Positions 24,412-35,261 of a stretch of 64,000 nt of DNA are shown in pieces. The notes beneath the pieces are model-generated. The model ran no database searches. It saw only the letters and a program-made list of their open reading frames with translations, and was not told the DNA's origin. The stretch spans positions 10,998,017 through 11,062,016 of the forward strand of contig NC_031496.1 in the NCBI RefSeq assembly GCF_000237925.1, given 5' to 3'. Source of the DNA: Schistosoma mansoni. Lineage: Eukaryota; Platyhelminthes; Trematoda; Strigeidida; Schistosomatidae. The stretch's first letter is position 1. Each line of letters begins with the position of its first letter. A program made the translations under genes and the position numbers.

Positions 24412-24415
<4 letters not shown>
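24010..24415 (-). mobile_element. RTE LINE fragment (C-terminal reverse transcriptase region)
   Basis: The minus-strand frame 24400-24185 reads MRIFNTNLKTVRLYGVETSR and then FINNCQRKILYVCWPD. This corresponds to [20 protein letters not shown] and [16 protein letters not shown] of the better RTE copy at 42926-45184. It is truncated at its 5' side, directly against an (AT)n tract, and lacks the usual 3' terminus. Confidence 0.85.

Positions 24416-24465
<50 letters not shown>
24416..24465. repeat. (AT)n microsatellite
   Basis: About 50 bases of pure AT alternation, at the truncated end of the RTE fragment. Confidence 0.95.
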
Positions 24466-24467
<2 letters not shown>

Positions 24468-25002
24468 TATAGATGAATAGAACAGTGAAAATTTCGAACT
24501 TCTATTTGTGAATTACTTTTATTCACTTCAAATCAATCTTCATAATATAGTGTGTAGTAGTAGATCTAAGTAGAGATATCATGTACAACAAGTATCACTT
24601 CACATCAAAGATTAGAAAAACACTGACGTATATGGAAGGGAAAAAATCTAATGCACACTCTTAATGATCCACTGTAAATATGGAATGTATTACCTGTCAG
24701 CATATGTATGTAATATTCATTTTATGAATAAAAAACAGCAAATAATACATACGTTAATATAATTTAACTGCAAAATGAACACAGTCACTAACAGTGATCG
24801 TTTGCATTCAATACCTTATTAAATATTCTTTGAAGATTACTAAGAAATGTAACTGAATGTAAACCATATTAGCTTCATTTATTTCTTTTTGTTTACTCAT
24901 TCTTGTGTTCAATCACTGTTAGTGGAGAATAAAAATTCTTAAAGTCAAATTTCATATTATTTAATACTCATCAGTAAACTGAGTTAGTGTTCATAATGAC
25001 TT
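24466..25002. other. No gene supported
   Basis: AT-rich spacer between a LINE fragment and a family B retroposon. Confidence 0.5.
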
Positions 25003-25182
25003 TCAGGTCTTGGGTTCGAATTTCGCGAGGTGGGATAGTGGATGCGCACTGCTGAGGAGTCCCACAACAGGACAAAACGGCCGTCCAGTGCTTCTAGGTT
25101 TTCCATGATGGTCTAGCTTCAATTTACTCATGAATTCAACTATATAAAAAATTACTAAGATCTCCACAAAAACCCCTTCCAA
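25003..25182 (+). mobile_element. Family B retroposon, tRNA B-box to 3' end
   Basis: Begins tcttgggttcgaatttcgcg, a tRNA-type B box, then the hammerhead block at 25046-25091 and the 3' end ctccacaaaaaccccttcc. The hammerhead core has AAA in place of GAA, so this ribozyme is probably inactive. Confidence 0.8.
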
Positions 25183-25517
25183 TTAATAGTTACGTCGTGA
25201 CTGACTGATTTGACTGACATCTTGTATAGGAATCAATTCCTTTTTTTAAAGAAAGAACTATATTAAAGGGAATATAGACTTGACTTACATGAAATATAAT
25301 GAATAATTAACGAATTCTTATTAATTAACCTTAATATACGAATAAATATATACAAATGAATATAAACAATATAAAGAAAATTCATACCATAAATATTTAT
25401 ATTTTCATAAGTAGTATATATATAGATAATCAAAGTTAAGAAAAATAAAGTTACAGAAAAGATAGAACAGATTGCAAGCTGACAAATTAGCTAAACACAT
25501 ACAAAGAAATAAGTTGA

Positions 25518-28500
25518 TTATAATCGTGCACTGATTATTGTTGTAGACGTGATTAAAGAATTATCTGTTGTTGTGTCCTCAGTTGTGGATTGTAATGATT
25601 CGGTAGTTTCATCTAGAAGTATGACAAAAATATACAAGAGATACTTATTAGTCTAAACAGTTAAAGCATATAATATTGACGTGAATATTAAAATTTTAAC
25701 CATGTTATTAATAGTGTTCTGGTTTGAGGCTTATATAACTATACAAATATAACTGTCTATTCCTTTAGTTTGGTTTGAATTTGGCTTGGATTTAGTCTGT
25801 GTAAACAAAACAGCTACTGATATATCATCCCGTTTTAAACTTAAGAGCATGAATTTCAGCGAATCAATCTTTTTTTCAAAGGATTTATCATCAAGCTGTA
25901 CAGACGTATGTACATATATGAAAGTCTTTCTAAGTATTGGTGTCGTGAATCAGAAGACAGGTGAGGACAAGTGAATGTAGTTGGCACTAAAATTACAGAC
26001 TATGTGACTAAAATCTGACTACCATACAGTAAACAGTTAATTTGCAAGTTATCAATTAATTGTCTCAATCTTGAACATCCCTTCTGCAAATATCAGTTCA
26101 TAGTCTCCGGTTATTATTGTTCATGTATTTTCATACCAATTGCGTTTCGTTCCCGTTCTTTCGTCATCGATCTTCTACTGAAATACATTTAATTCCCCAA
26201 CCATCGTTATATACTACTTGCGTGGATATAAGTAGCCCACGTCGCATTAGTACCATGAGGACAAAGAATAAACATAACATAATTATAACCTATCTACTAA
26301 ATCATCATGTTTATTCTATGTTCATATGTCGTCACGGTACTAATACGTAAAAAATTTCATATATTTATGCACAATTGAACAGTTTAAAAATGACTATTAA
26401 CTAAGTTATTGCACATAGTTTCACTCAATTTGTCAAGAGATTTCTTTTATCAATAAACTTCGTAATGGGCATCAAAAATAAATAAACTTCTGATTAGATA
26501 CTTACGCGTCTTTTCAGTTGTTACATTTTGCTCATTCTCAGTATGTTCTATAGTTTTCACTTCTTCAGTTGAATTATGATTAATTTGTTTATCAGACGTT
26601 GATTCTTCATTGGAATTGATACATTCAGTCTGGAAAGTAAATCAATATAAATTACTTTTCTCCCATAAAACAATAATCTATTTTAATAGTTGAATTCATT
26701 AGTCAATTGAAGCTAGATCACTATGAAAAACCTAGAAGCACTGGACGACCGTTTCGTCATATTGTGGTACTCCTCAGAAGTGCGCATCCATGATCCCACC
26801 TCGCGAGATTCGAACTCAGGACCTATCGGTCTCGCGCGCGAGCGCTTAACATCTAGACCACTGAGCCGGCATCCAACGGTGTTAATGTCTAACTTAAACG
26901 AATTTACAAAATTGAGCAACCATTCAACAATGTCTTCAGTGAGTTGATATCTCCTAGTGTGGGACTCCTCAGCATTGCTCATCCACGATCCTACACTGCT
27001 GAGGAGTCCCACAATAGGACGAAACGGCCGTCCAGTGCTCCCAGGTTTTCCATGGTGGTCTAGCTTCAATTGACCCATGATCTTAACTATATCAAATTAA
27101 AACTATTCACATGCTACAATTATAAACGATGTATTTGCCTTAAACTTTCTGATTCTTATGGATTTGTAATTCGGATAGTATAACTTAACAACCTGAGGAA
27201 AATTTATCAAAAGAATATCCTTCGTTTATATATTAATATTTTAAAATGATGGGAAGTTTCAAACGGTTATAATTAAATTGATTACCTTACATTCCATAAC
27301 AGGTTTCTCCTTTTTAAAGGAATGGTGCTGTAAGGTTGATTTGAGAAAACAAAACAGTAGAATATAGTAAATTACAAAGTCATATACTATCAATAAAGAA
27401 TTAATCATTGAGCTTAAGAGATAACTAAACTAAGACTAGTATGATCATTGTTAACCAAATGATTGCTAATTCATATACTGTAGTCAATAAATACGATATC
27501 GAAATTCAAGATATTTTTTTTAGTTACATTCAGTTATTGCGCATTAACTGAGTACAAAACCCTAAGGACTAAAAGGTAATACTAAGTTCTGTCGAAATAC
27601 TTGATAGTCAATTGTGTCAAATAGTTTGAAAGTAACTTTTTTTTGTGTTACATTGAAACTAATGAGTTTAAACTGGAAGGCTATCATAGTTTGGATAAAA
27701 AAATAGTGTAATTTCTGAAGATCATTATCGACAAATATACCAGAACGATTTACTACACCTTTATGAATACGTTAAACTATCTATTGATAAATTTTTACAA
27801 ACTATATATATTCACTTCAAATGAATCAAGATAGCTTTGTAACTAGAATAGTAACTATATAATTCAATGCCAGAAACCATACCAACTTTGATGGAATAAA
27901 TAAGAACATGATAAATGATGCGAATTTCTTTTCTGGTTAGCGTTTTTTAGAGAGTTGGTTTTCTACGGGATGGGGTAACTAACCCCATGCCCAACCCTCC
28001 TCCTTTACCCGGGCTTGGGACCGGCAGTAGCCCCCGGAAGAGCTACAGGCGGATCAGAATTTTCAATACAAATGTCAAGACAGTTCTACTGTATGGGGCG
28101 GAAACTTGGAGAAATACAAAAGCCATCATCCAGAAGATACAGGTGTTTATTAACAGTTGTCTACGTAAAATACTTCGGATCCGTTGGCCAGACACTATCA
28201 ACAACAAGCTACTGTGGGAGACAACAAACCAGATTCCAGTGGGGGGAGAAGTAAGGAAGAAGCGCTGAAAGTGGATAGGACATACATTGAGGAAAGCAGC
28301 CAACTGCGTCACAAGGCAAGCCCTCACATGGAATCCTGAATGTCAAAGGAAAAGAGGAAGACCAGAAAACACCTTACGCGGTGAAATGGAGATAGATATG
28401 AGAAGAATGAACAAAAACTGGATAGAACTATAAAGGAAGGCCCAGGACAGAGTAGGTTGGAGAATGCTGGTCGGTGGCCTATGCTCCATTAGGAGTAACA

Positions 28501-31500
28501 GGCGTAAGTAAGTAAGTAAATAAATGATGCGAAACAGGTCAACTTTAATTTCAAAAGACACTTACTTATATAGGAATTTTAAGCAAACTTGATTATTTAT
28601 TAGAGACTACATACTAAGACAATACATAGAATCACTACAAAAATCTATGCTGTATGATATATTGAACAAAGTCCAAACTAAATTCATTCACATTCATATT
28701 ATTTAGAGTAAATGTTACATTGATAAAATACCACTGAAAAATTAGTACAATGAGCAATTACTCAATACTCAATTAAATGGAATGTCATATTCAACAACAG
28801 AAAACGTGATCTCGAATGATAAGCCTGTCCTAACACATTGTCAATAAATGATTTATCATATAATGGAGATTAAAGCGATTAAATATGATATATATATGGA
28901 CGAAATTAAAAGTGTCTACCTTTGGTAAATGTATATGTACATTTTTCTTTAACCATTTGACTAGATTGACTTTCTTCTGTAAATAAGAAAATTATAAAAT
29001 GATTGTATGATTGATTAGTATCAATGTTATCAATGGAAGTTACAGTTTGCCATAAATGTATCTATCAATAAATAATTAACTAACCTTATGTTCTTTATCT
29101 TTCTCACTCGATGAATTCTGTAATGATAGATAGAAATAAATAGTTATATCACAGTAGTAATCATAGTAATCAGTATTTGGATAGATAAATATATAAAGTC
29201 AAACCAAGTAAATTGATTATACTTTACCGATGTAAAAATAGTTACCGTCTAAATTGGTTGTACGTAACGTTTTGTGTAGTACTACGAAGATTGATTTCAA
29301 AGAAATCAAGCATTGAATAGAGTAGTTTTCTTTTAAAAAAAAACTTTTTATATGTTTAATAACTCGACGAGTTTTTCTAGTTTCGTTTACCGATGAAGTT
29401 TGTGTTAAAATTTTGAAAAAGAATCATTTGCATAATGAAGAAAATGGCTATTAAAAGTTTTTCAAAGTTGAAATCATGAATCAATTGAAGATAAACCACC
29501 ATGGAAAACCTGGAAGCACTGGACGGCCGTTTCGTCCTATTGTGGACTCATCAGCAGTGCGCATACACGATCCCGCACTCGTGAGATTCGAGCCCAGGAC
29601 CTACCAGTCTCGAGCCGAAGCCCTTAACCGATAGACCACTGAGCTGGCATCCAATGGTGTTAATGTCTAACTTCAACTGACCCACGAAGTTGAGCAACCA
29701 TTCACCAATTGTCTTCAGTGAGTTGATATCTCACAACAGACGTGGTTGAACTCCACTGGTCACTGCTTCCCACTAGAACTCCAGGATATGTATCTTGAAG
29801 TCAGTCACTAGTGAGCATATGATTATATTTAGAAGGGGGTTTGTGGAGATTTCAGTATTTTTCAAAGTTNNNNNNNNNNNNNNNNNNNNNNNNNNNNNNN
29901 NNNNNNNNNNNNNNNNNNNNNNNNNNNNNNNNNNNNNNNNNNNNNNNNNNNNNNNNNNNNNNNNNNNNNNNNNNNNNNNNNNNNNNNNNNNNNNNNNNNN
30001 NNNNNNNNNNNNNNNNNNNNNNNNNNNNNNNNNNNNNNNNNNNNNNNNNNNNNNNNNNNNNNNNNNNNNCAATCATTTTATAATTGTCTTAGTGACAGAA
30101 GAGGAGTCAATTTGGTCTAATGGTTAAAGAAAAATGTACATATACATTTACCAAAGGTAGACAATTTCAGTTTAGTCCATATATATATCTTTGAAAAAAC
30201 TGAAATCTCCACAAATCCCCTTCTGATATTGAAAGTTTTTTGTCGCTGAATTGGTGAATGATTAGTGAATATTGTGAAAATCCGATGGAAAATATGTTCA
30301 AAATAGTTCATTCATTTGATTATTTAGAATATAATATAACTATAGTATTCTTTTTCTTACCAGATAAATGAAAATCATTTCAACCTATGTGGATTATTAG
30401 CTAAAGGATAGAATATTAGGTGTTGTTTTTATAGAAGTATGGTTGGACATTGACGCGTTGAGTTATAGTTTCACTTTTCATAAGAACAAATTAGGCGTAT
30501 CACAGAAAGATAATCTCTACTATTGAAGATCAACTTTACAAGTGTTTTAATTCATTAACAGGTTCTGGTTCATAACAAAAACATATATATATGATACTTA
30601 CTGCCTAAAACCAAGTTTCAAGTAGTATTAATCTCTAAGGAGGTAATTCAAACAAATCAAAGCTTGACCACTTATTCTTAATGCGTAGAACAACTAGACT
30701 GAGCCTTATTGATAACAGCCATAATAATCATGATAATATCTAGTCCTTTATTATAGGTTAGTAATTACTGAATATCAGTTGTGATTCACTAATGATTTCA
30801 AATTCAATTCACAAAATGATATTAGCTAAAAAAGACGTAAATTATAAGAGAATTGTATAATTTGATAGTTTGTTATTATTTATTGCCAAACACTGACTAC
30901 TATTTTTGCTATCTGATTCAATGACTTTTTATAAATGTAAATATTTGGTCAACATGGTAAGATGATGCTTTACAATGACAATCATTTCACAATGTCCCAT
31001 GGTCAATTCACCAGTCAATTATTGCTATCTTTATCAACGTGCTATATCCATGAGTAGTTATGAATTTAGTGTAGTCTTCTAACCAGTAGTACATTACTAC
31101 TATGAATTGTTTTGAATTATGGGTTGTTTAAAAAAAAATTGTACAAATACATATATTAGCCTAAACTTCAAGTCAATGAATTCAACCTCCGTTTATCATT
31201 AAGTTATAAATGCTGAATCATGGTTATCAACACTCATCTAATTAACTAAATATGTTCTTGTAAAACTACCAACTATTATAAGATAGAAAACTATAGATGG
31301 ATGATAGTAAGGTTTCTTATTGTAGTGTAATGCATGTCTTTACCATATTCGATATTTTAAATTACTTTCCTGACTATTTAATCAGATTACCAAAAAAATT
31401 AATCAAGGCTAAAAGGATTACCTCAGCTATTTCAGATTGTTCTACATTTTTGTCACCAGTTTCAAGAGTTGATGCTTTTTCTGAATCATCTTCTTTATCT

Positions 31501-31879
31501 GAAATTTCTTTCAATTTTGTATCGTTTTCTTCTTCTTTTTCATTTTCATTTTTTTGACTTTTCAATATCTCCAATGATGAATTAACATCTATTTTACACT
31601 GATCATTTTCTTTCATTACAACAGTTTCATTCTATTGTTTTTTTATAAAGTATAAATACCAATGGAAGAGTTCATGTTTACTTGATTCTCTTCATGTTTA
31701 TCTAGTTCATTATGATTTACTATTAGTTCTTCTGATTGCATAGAATCATCTTTTGTTGGATATTGTTGATCCTAAAAAAAAGTTGGAATGGAATATTAGT
31801 TTACTTGATTTCTTTCAATTTCATTAGGGTAATTCACTGTTTCCTCAGTATTACCGGTAGAGATTTGTTCATTTGACAT
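25518..31879 (-). CDS. Multi-exon host gene of micro-exon type, acidic low-complexity protein (241 residues as joined)
   Basis: Exons in transcript order: 31879-31805 (75 b, begins [17 protein letters not shown]), 31771-31682 (90), 31631-31422 (210), 29117-29085 (33), 28976-28920 (57), 27327-27286 (42), 26629-26506 (124), 25612-25518 (95, ends TAA). Each internal boundary has AG before and GT after. The first six are multiples of three, and the 124 + 95 join is in phase, so the whole reads through without a stop. The product is rich in Glu, Lys, Asn, Ser and Thr ([20 protein letters not shown]) and ends with a Thr-rich tail ([20 protein letters not shown]). No signal peptide or membrane segment is seen. 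Function is unknown. Extra exons in the 29.1-31.4 kb interval, which includes an assembly gap, cannot be excluded. The introns carry family B copies, a solo LTR and a twin-primed LINE. Confidence 0.65.
25941..26246 (+). mobile_element. Solo LTR (Ty3/Gypsy-like family), decayed
   Basis: About 305 bases matching four other LTR copies in the window. It starts tgtcgtgaat and ends gtcgca. It lies between the last two exons of the minus-strand host gene. No internal region is attached. The flanking duplication is eroded, so this looks like one of the older copies. Confidence 0.7.
26738..26783 (-). ncRNA. Hammerhead ribozyme, family B, left arm
   Basis: On the minus strand: gcacttctgaggagtaccac and then atatgacgaaacggtcgtcc. 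CTGAGGA and GAA are kept; helix I and helix II have mismatches, so activity is uncertain. Confidence 0.5.
26994..27038 (+). ncRNA. Hammerhead ribozyme, family B, intact core
   Basis: cactg, CTGAGGA, gtcc-cacaata-ggac, GAA, the palindromic helix III acggccgt, C, cagtg. All core bases are present. Confidence 0.75.
27096..27924. other. Intron sequence around the 42-base exon at 27286-27327
   Basis: Apart from that exon on the minus strand, nothing was recognised. Confidence 0.5.
27925..28519. mobile_element. RTE LINE, 5'-inverted (twin-primed), internally deleted
   Basis: 27929-28052 is the RTE 5' leader in minus orientation, ending gagctacaggcgg. From 28053 the sequence switches to plus orientation and reads the reverse transcriptase C-terminus ([20 protein letters not shown], then [19 protein letters not shown]) to the normal 3' end, ggagtaacaggcgtaagtaa. 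Perfect 14-base target-site duplications, ataaatgatgcgaa, lie at 27911-27924 and 28520-28533. So it is one insertion, with roughly 2.4 kb of the element missing at the inversion point. Confidence 0.9.
28534..29465. other. Intron sequence around the 57- and 33-base exons
   Basis: Holds the exons at 28920-28976 and 29085-29117 of the minus-strand gene. A further 21-base candidate at 29228-29248 (acceptor aatttag, donor gtaaag) is in frame but too weak to claim. Confidence 0.5.
29466..29860 (-). mobile_element. Family B retroposon, long copy running to an assembly gap
   Basis: Minus-oriented: 3' arm with an intact hammerhead at 29516-29560, tRNA-like body with B box near 29580-29600 (gagattcgagcccaggacct), then the 5' extension (ccaatggtgttaatgtctaa, ctagtgagcatatgat). 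At 29831-29860 an inverted 3' terminus (agaagggggtttgtggagat) appears just before the N run, suggesting another head-to-head arrangement. Confidence 0.8.
29516..29560 (-). ncRNA. Hammerhead ribozyme, family B, best-conserved copy
   Basis: On the minus strand: gcactg, CTGATGA (the commonest CUGANGA form), gtcc-acaata-ggac, GAA, acggccgt, C, cagtgc. Helix I has six pairs, helix II four, and helix III is a perfect eight-base palindrome. Every conserved core position fits. Confidence 0.85.
29870..30069. other. Assembly gap (200 N)
   Basis: Exactly 200 N, a placeholder length. It is flanked by inverted family B ends and by an inverted copy of a host exon. Confidence 1.
30080..30187 (+). pseudogene. 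Inverted copy of the 57-base exon and its intron borders
   Basis: 30098-30156 repeats the exon at 28920-28976 in the opposite orientation (caatttggtctaatggttaa, then aaaaatgtacatatacattt), with the AG before it and GT after it retained. Flanking intron bases (tcaatcattttataattgtc; gtccatatatatat) also match. A stretch of about 105 bases has therefore been copied and inverted. It ends next to a family B 3' end at 30188-30225. It lies on the strand opposite to the gene, so it cannot be used in that transcript. Confidence 0.75.
30226..31421. other. Probable intron of the minus-strand gene
   Basis: AT-rich; no exon that keeps the frame could be supported. A splice-bounded 24-base candidate near 30365 exists but encodes a hydrophobic stretch unlike the rest and is not claimed. 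Confidence 0.4.
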
Positions 31880-32423
31880 ATTTTCTATCCTTATTTTTTT
31901 TATTGAATATGGAATCAAAATCGTAGTTGGGTTTTGTTTTTTTTTTGTTTTTGGTCTCCAACTTAATTTATTAATTGAGTGAATTCAATAAGGTCAATGT
32001 TTATATAAAAAACATTGGACAGTTTGATATGAATTTAATTGGTTGATAAATGATTATACTATCATTATCACCATTATCATGAATTCAATCAAATTATAGT
32101 AGACTCATTGTAAAATAAAACCAAAAAGACAACCTTATTCAGAATGTAACATATTTCACTGATAAATCACGTTTACATAATACATATACATGTATATGTC
32201 AGCATGTTTGTAAATCAATTTCATATTTGACCAACAAAAAAAACAATTCGGTAAAACAATAAAGTCATCGTATTCATTATTGTTATCAATATAAAAGTGA
32301 ATATCATCTATAATAGTAATAATACTAATAATAATTGTTGTCAAGTGACATAAGGGTAATACTAATGTTTCATTTACCTTAATTATTCAATACAAATTAT
32401 AATATTGTTACTGAATTCAGTGA
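31880..32423. other. 5' flank of the minus-strand gene
   Basis: AT-rich; the start codon lies at 31879. No acceptor with a pyrimidine tract is seen immediately before the ATG, so this exon may carry the transcript start. No TATA box can be assigned in such AT-rich DNA. Confidence 0.35.
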
Positions 32424-32676
32424 AGCAAAGATGGATAGTGGCTAGCAGTGGAATCCAGGATACGTGATTCGTCCTACTCGGGACTCGTCAGCTGGATGTA
32501 CCTGCATCTTAGAGTTGATGTTCACTCTAGGACTCGAACCCAGTATTTTTTCGCTTCAAACGCCATTGCGTTATCTACTTAGCTACTGAGTCCTGATAGC
32601 CACTTGCTTTTGCAATGGGGTGAAGTTTAAATTCACTTGGTATTGTTTGTTTGAATCATACCGTTGATGTTTACGG
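32424..32676 (-). mobile_element. Family A (Sm-alpha-like) retroposon
   Basis: Minus-oriented copy: tail agcaaagatggatagtggct, hammerhead 32453-32497, tRNA B-box complement (aggactcgaacccagt), A-box complement (acttagctactgagtcctga) and a head region up to the N run. The order head, tRNA-like, hammerhead and tail is as expected for hammerhead-bearing schistosome SINE-like repeats. Confidence 0.85.
32453..32497 (-). ncRNA. Hammerhead ribozyme, family A, mildly decayed
   Basis: On the minus strand: atccag, CTGACGA, gtcccgagtaggac, GAA, then tcacgtat in place of the usual acgcgcat, then C and ctggat. The A following GAA is T, which should weaken it. Confidence 0.6.
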
Positions 32677-32876
32677 NNNNNNNNNNNNNNNNNNNNNNNN
32701 NNNNNNNNNNNNNNNNNNNNNNNNNNNNNNNNNNNNNNNNNNNNNNNNNNNNNNNNNNNNNNNNNNNNNNNNNNNNNNNNNNNNNNNNNNNNNNNNNNNN
32801 NNNNNNNNNNNNNNNNNNNNNNNNNNNNNNNNNNNNNNNNNNNNNNNNNNNNNNNNNNNNNNNNNNNNNNNNNNNN
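32677..32876. other. Assembly gap (200 N)
   Basis: Exactly 200 N, between the head of a family A repeat and a 134-base tandem array; likely caused by that array. Confidence 1.
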
Positions 32877-33170
32877 ACAAAATCACATATGAATTCACAC
32901 ATATATTATGTTCGACGAGTGAGTGATGAGAGAGAAGATTTTCATCACTAAATTCATCATAGTTCAAATTGTGCAATACATCTGTGAATTCACATTCAAT
33001 AATATCGGTAACTAAATCACATATGAATTCACACATATATTATGTTTGACGAGTGAGTGATGAGAGAGAAGATTTTCATCACAAAATTCATCATAGTTCA
33101 AATTGTGCAATACATCTGTGAATTCACATTCAATAATATCGGTAACAAAATCACATATGAATTCACACAT
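32877..33170. repeat. Tandem repeat, period 134 bases
   Basis: aatcacatatgaattcacac recurs at 32881, 33015 and 33149, exactly 134 bases apart. The units differ at only a few positions. About 2.2 units are visible after the gap; the array enters the N run on the left and ends on the right in the tail of a family A repeat. Confidence 0.9.
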
Positions 33171-33245
33171 GCAGGTACATCCAGCTGACGAGTCCCAAAT
33201 AGGAGGAAACGCGCATCCTGGATTCCACTGTCAGCCAATATCCAT
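33171..33245 (+). mobile_element. Family A retroposon, tail with hammerhead
   Basis: Starts gcaggtacatccagctgacg and ends atatccatctttgctta. Hammerhead at 33179-33223: CTGACGA and GAA are kept, but the last base pair of helix II is lost (aggag for aggac). Confidence 0.75.
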
Positions 33246-33302
33246 CTTTGCTTATAATGCTTGTGAATTAAAGCAATATAGAGGCAATACGCACAGTATG
33301 CA

Positions 33303-33385
33303 CATATGCCAATTAGAGACTGACCAGGTGCAATCCTAAACATCAATGGGAAGATTCAAACAAACAATACTAAGTGAATTCAGTA
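33303..33385 (-). mobile_element. Family A head fragment
   Basis: agagactgaccaggtg then catcaatgggaagattcaaa is the reverse complement of the head of the copy at 49553-49620. It lacks tRNA-like and ribozyme parts. Confidence 0.6.
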
Positions 33386-33911
33386 AAGTTTGAAAAAAAA
33401 CAGTAATGAAGCATATACCTATAGATTGTTTTCTTTTAATGATTTAAAAAATTATTCTATTTTTACTTAGTAACCGAGCATGTATTCATTTTTTGGCTTT
33501 TGACCACATTATTTATATTATTAAGGTTTATGATACTACTAAACTATTCAAGTTGAAGTAAATGGGCCCTATTGTTGAACATGAGATATATTTAATTAAT
33601 TGAGTCATGAACACACTAGTGAATTGAATATTATTGCAATTGAAAGAAGTATCCTTCTTTAAAATACACCAATCAAATATTCAGAGTAAGATGGGTAAAG
33701 GTTAGGGTTAGATAAACTAAAACATATCTTCAATGTTAGAAACCATTAATGATTGGTTTAAGCCGTATTAAAACAGCGAGATTCCCTAAATGGTGTTCTT
33801 AAGATAAATGTTCTTTATGTTTACTGACATTAAGAAACGTGTTTTAAAATCTGTCCGAATAATCCAGATCCATTCTCCTTTTTTAGAAAAAAATATTTTA
33901 AACTTTGGGTT
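33386..33911. other. No gene supported
   Basis: AT-rich spacer between repeats. Confidence 0.5.
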
Positions 33912-34334
33912 CACTGCCTTCTCGTGGCGGGGTTGTTTGTTACGAAATTGAAAGGACGAAAAGCGAATGTCCGGCGCTTTATTCGGGTTGATGGATACGG
34001 AAAGTCCACCTAGGGGAGTTGGAAAACCCTGATTCCAAACTAATGGTGCACATGAGCTCCAGTATCCTGAAGGAACAAATGGCGTATGAACCAATCGTTG
34101 GCCACCGGCTACCATGGGACTGCATCTCCTTACGATGCTCCACTGCCTTGTGGATCAGATCTGTGGGTCAAAGGCTCCGGGTGTGGCCCTCTAAGGAAAC
34201 CACGTGCTTCGGTTTGGGCACCTGAGCAGTATCATAGCCCTCACACAAATGAAATGAGATATGTGTGGCGCATATGTATCTGGTGCCCCTTTGTACCAAT
34301 ATTTATGTGTTTAAATGAATGAATGAATGAATCC
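33912..34334 (+). mobile_element. Family C retroposon, 5'-truncated
   Basis: Begins cactgccttctcgtggcggg and ends accaatatttatgtgtttaa followed by GAAT repeats. Very similar to 20603-21122 but lacks its first 100 or so bases. Confidence 0.85.
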
Positions 34335-35261
34335 AACATTACTCCATACTTTTTTATTTTTTTTTAATTCTTTAGCCATTCTATCTCAAATATATCCTAT
34401 TTATTATTTATTAATCAGTTACATTCATTCCATTCTTCTTAATTTCCATTCTGTTGATCACCTTAGATCTTGTCACCGTGAAATACAACAACTTGCTACA
34501 GGAATAAGGGTCAGTTATAGTTAATTAATTGAATCATGCAGTATTATCTCATAATTGAGTCATTGAAATGTATACTGTCATGAGTAAAATGCATTTAAAG
34601 TACATTTTAATCTGTCCAATAACTTAAGAAATACTATTAATAGAGTTAGTCACAGTGATCATGTTCAAATGAATCAATTTCACCATTTGTAAGGAATCTG
34701 AAAAATCTCTTCAATGATAGAAGTATGAATTGATCATTTGGCCAAATACACTAATGCTACTTTATAATGACTTTGCATTGACACTACTGTATGACTCATT
34801 CTAGTAAATAATTCCTTTTAAGTAGTAATTCTCAGAATTCAAATGTCCATTTACTAAGAGAATAATCAATTATAGTCACGTGTTAATCAGTGAATTCATA
34901 AAATGTAATTAATTACATCACTAAACAGAAGAAAATTACTTGATATTCAGTGTACTTGAAGTTTTATGTTGCATGAATTAGTTGAAAATCTGGTATGAAG
35001 ATATGTCTAGGATAATCAACAAAGTGAAGAATGAGACAGTAACGCATAGACTGTGTTCAGGGAAGATTACTTTATTTCACAATTTGACTAAAGATAAAAA
35101 TATAAACTATTGGATACTTATTCTTTAATCGTTATCATTCGCATTATGTTTAAATAATCGTGACATATCACACTAATTGAATTATTGTGAACGATCTTTA
35201 CAAACAAAAATTATCCCGAATCAGTCGTACAAATGTGAATTGTTCAGTATTATTTAATAGT
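34335..35261. other. No gene supported
   Basis: AT-rich spacer; nothing recognised. Confidence 0.5.

Larger units (their letters stand above)
26697..27095. mobile_element. Family B retroposon, head-to-head arrangement
   Basis: The left arm is minus-oriented: agtcaattgaagctagatca, hammerhead complement 26738-26783, then a tRNA-like body with B-box and A-box complements and ccggcatccaacggtgttaa. It joins a second arm in plus orientation (hammerhead 26994-27038, then ggtggtctagcttcaattga). Each end therefore carries the same 3' sequence in inverted orientation. Confidence 0.8.

Noticed and set aside
29228-29248. Extra 21-base micro-exon
   Set aside because: Splice-like borders and frame fit, but such short matches are expected by chance in AT-rich introns.
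29773-30127. Open frames crossing runs of N (also at 32633-33036 and 55381-55696)
   Set aside because: They exist only because N is read as an unknown residue.
30370-30420. Extra micro-exon near 30.37 kb
   Set aside because: The longer version has stops in all frames; the 24-base version is hydrophobic and unsupported.
33695-33715. Telomere-like ggttagggttag
   Set aside because: Only two units; no array.
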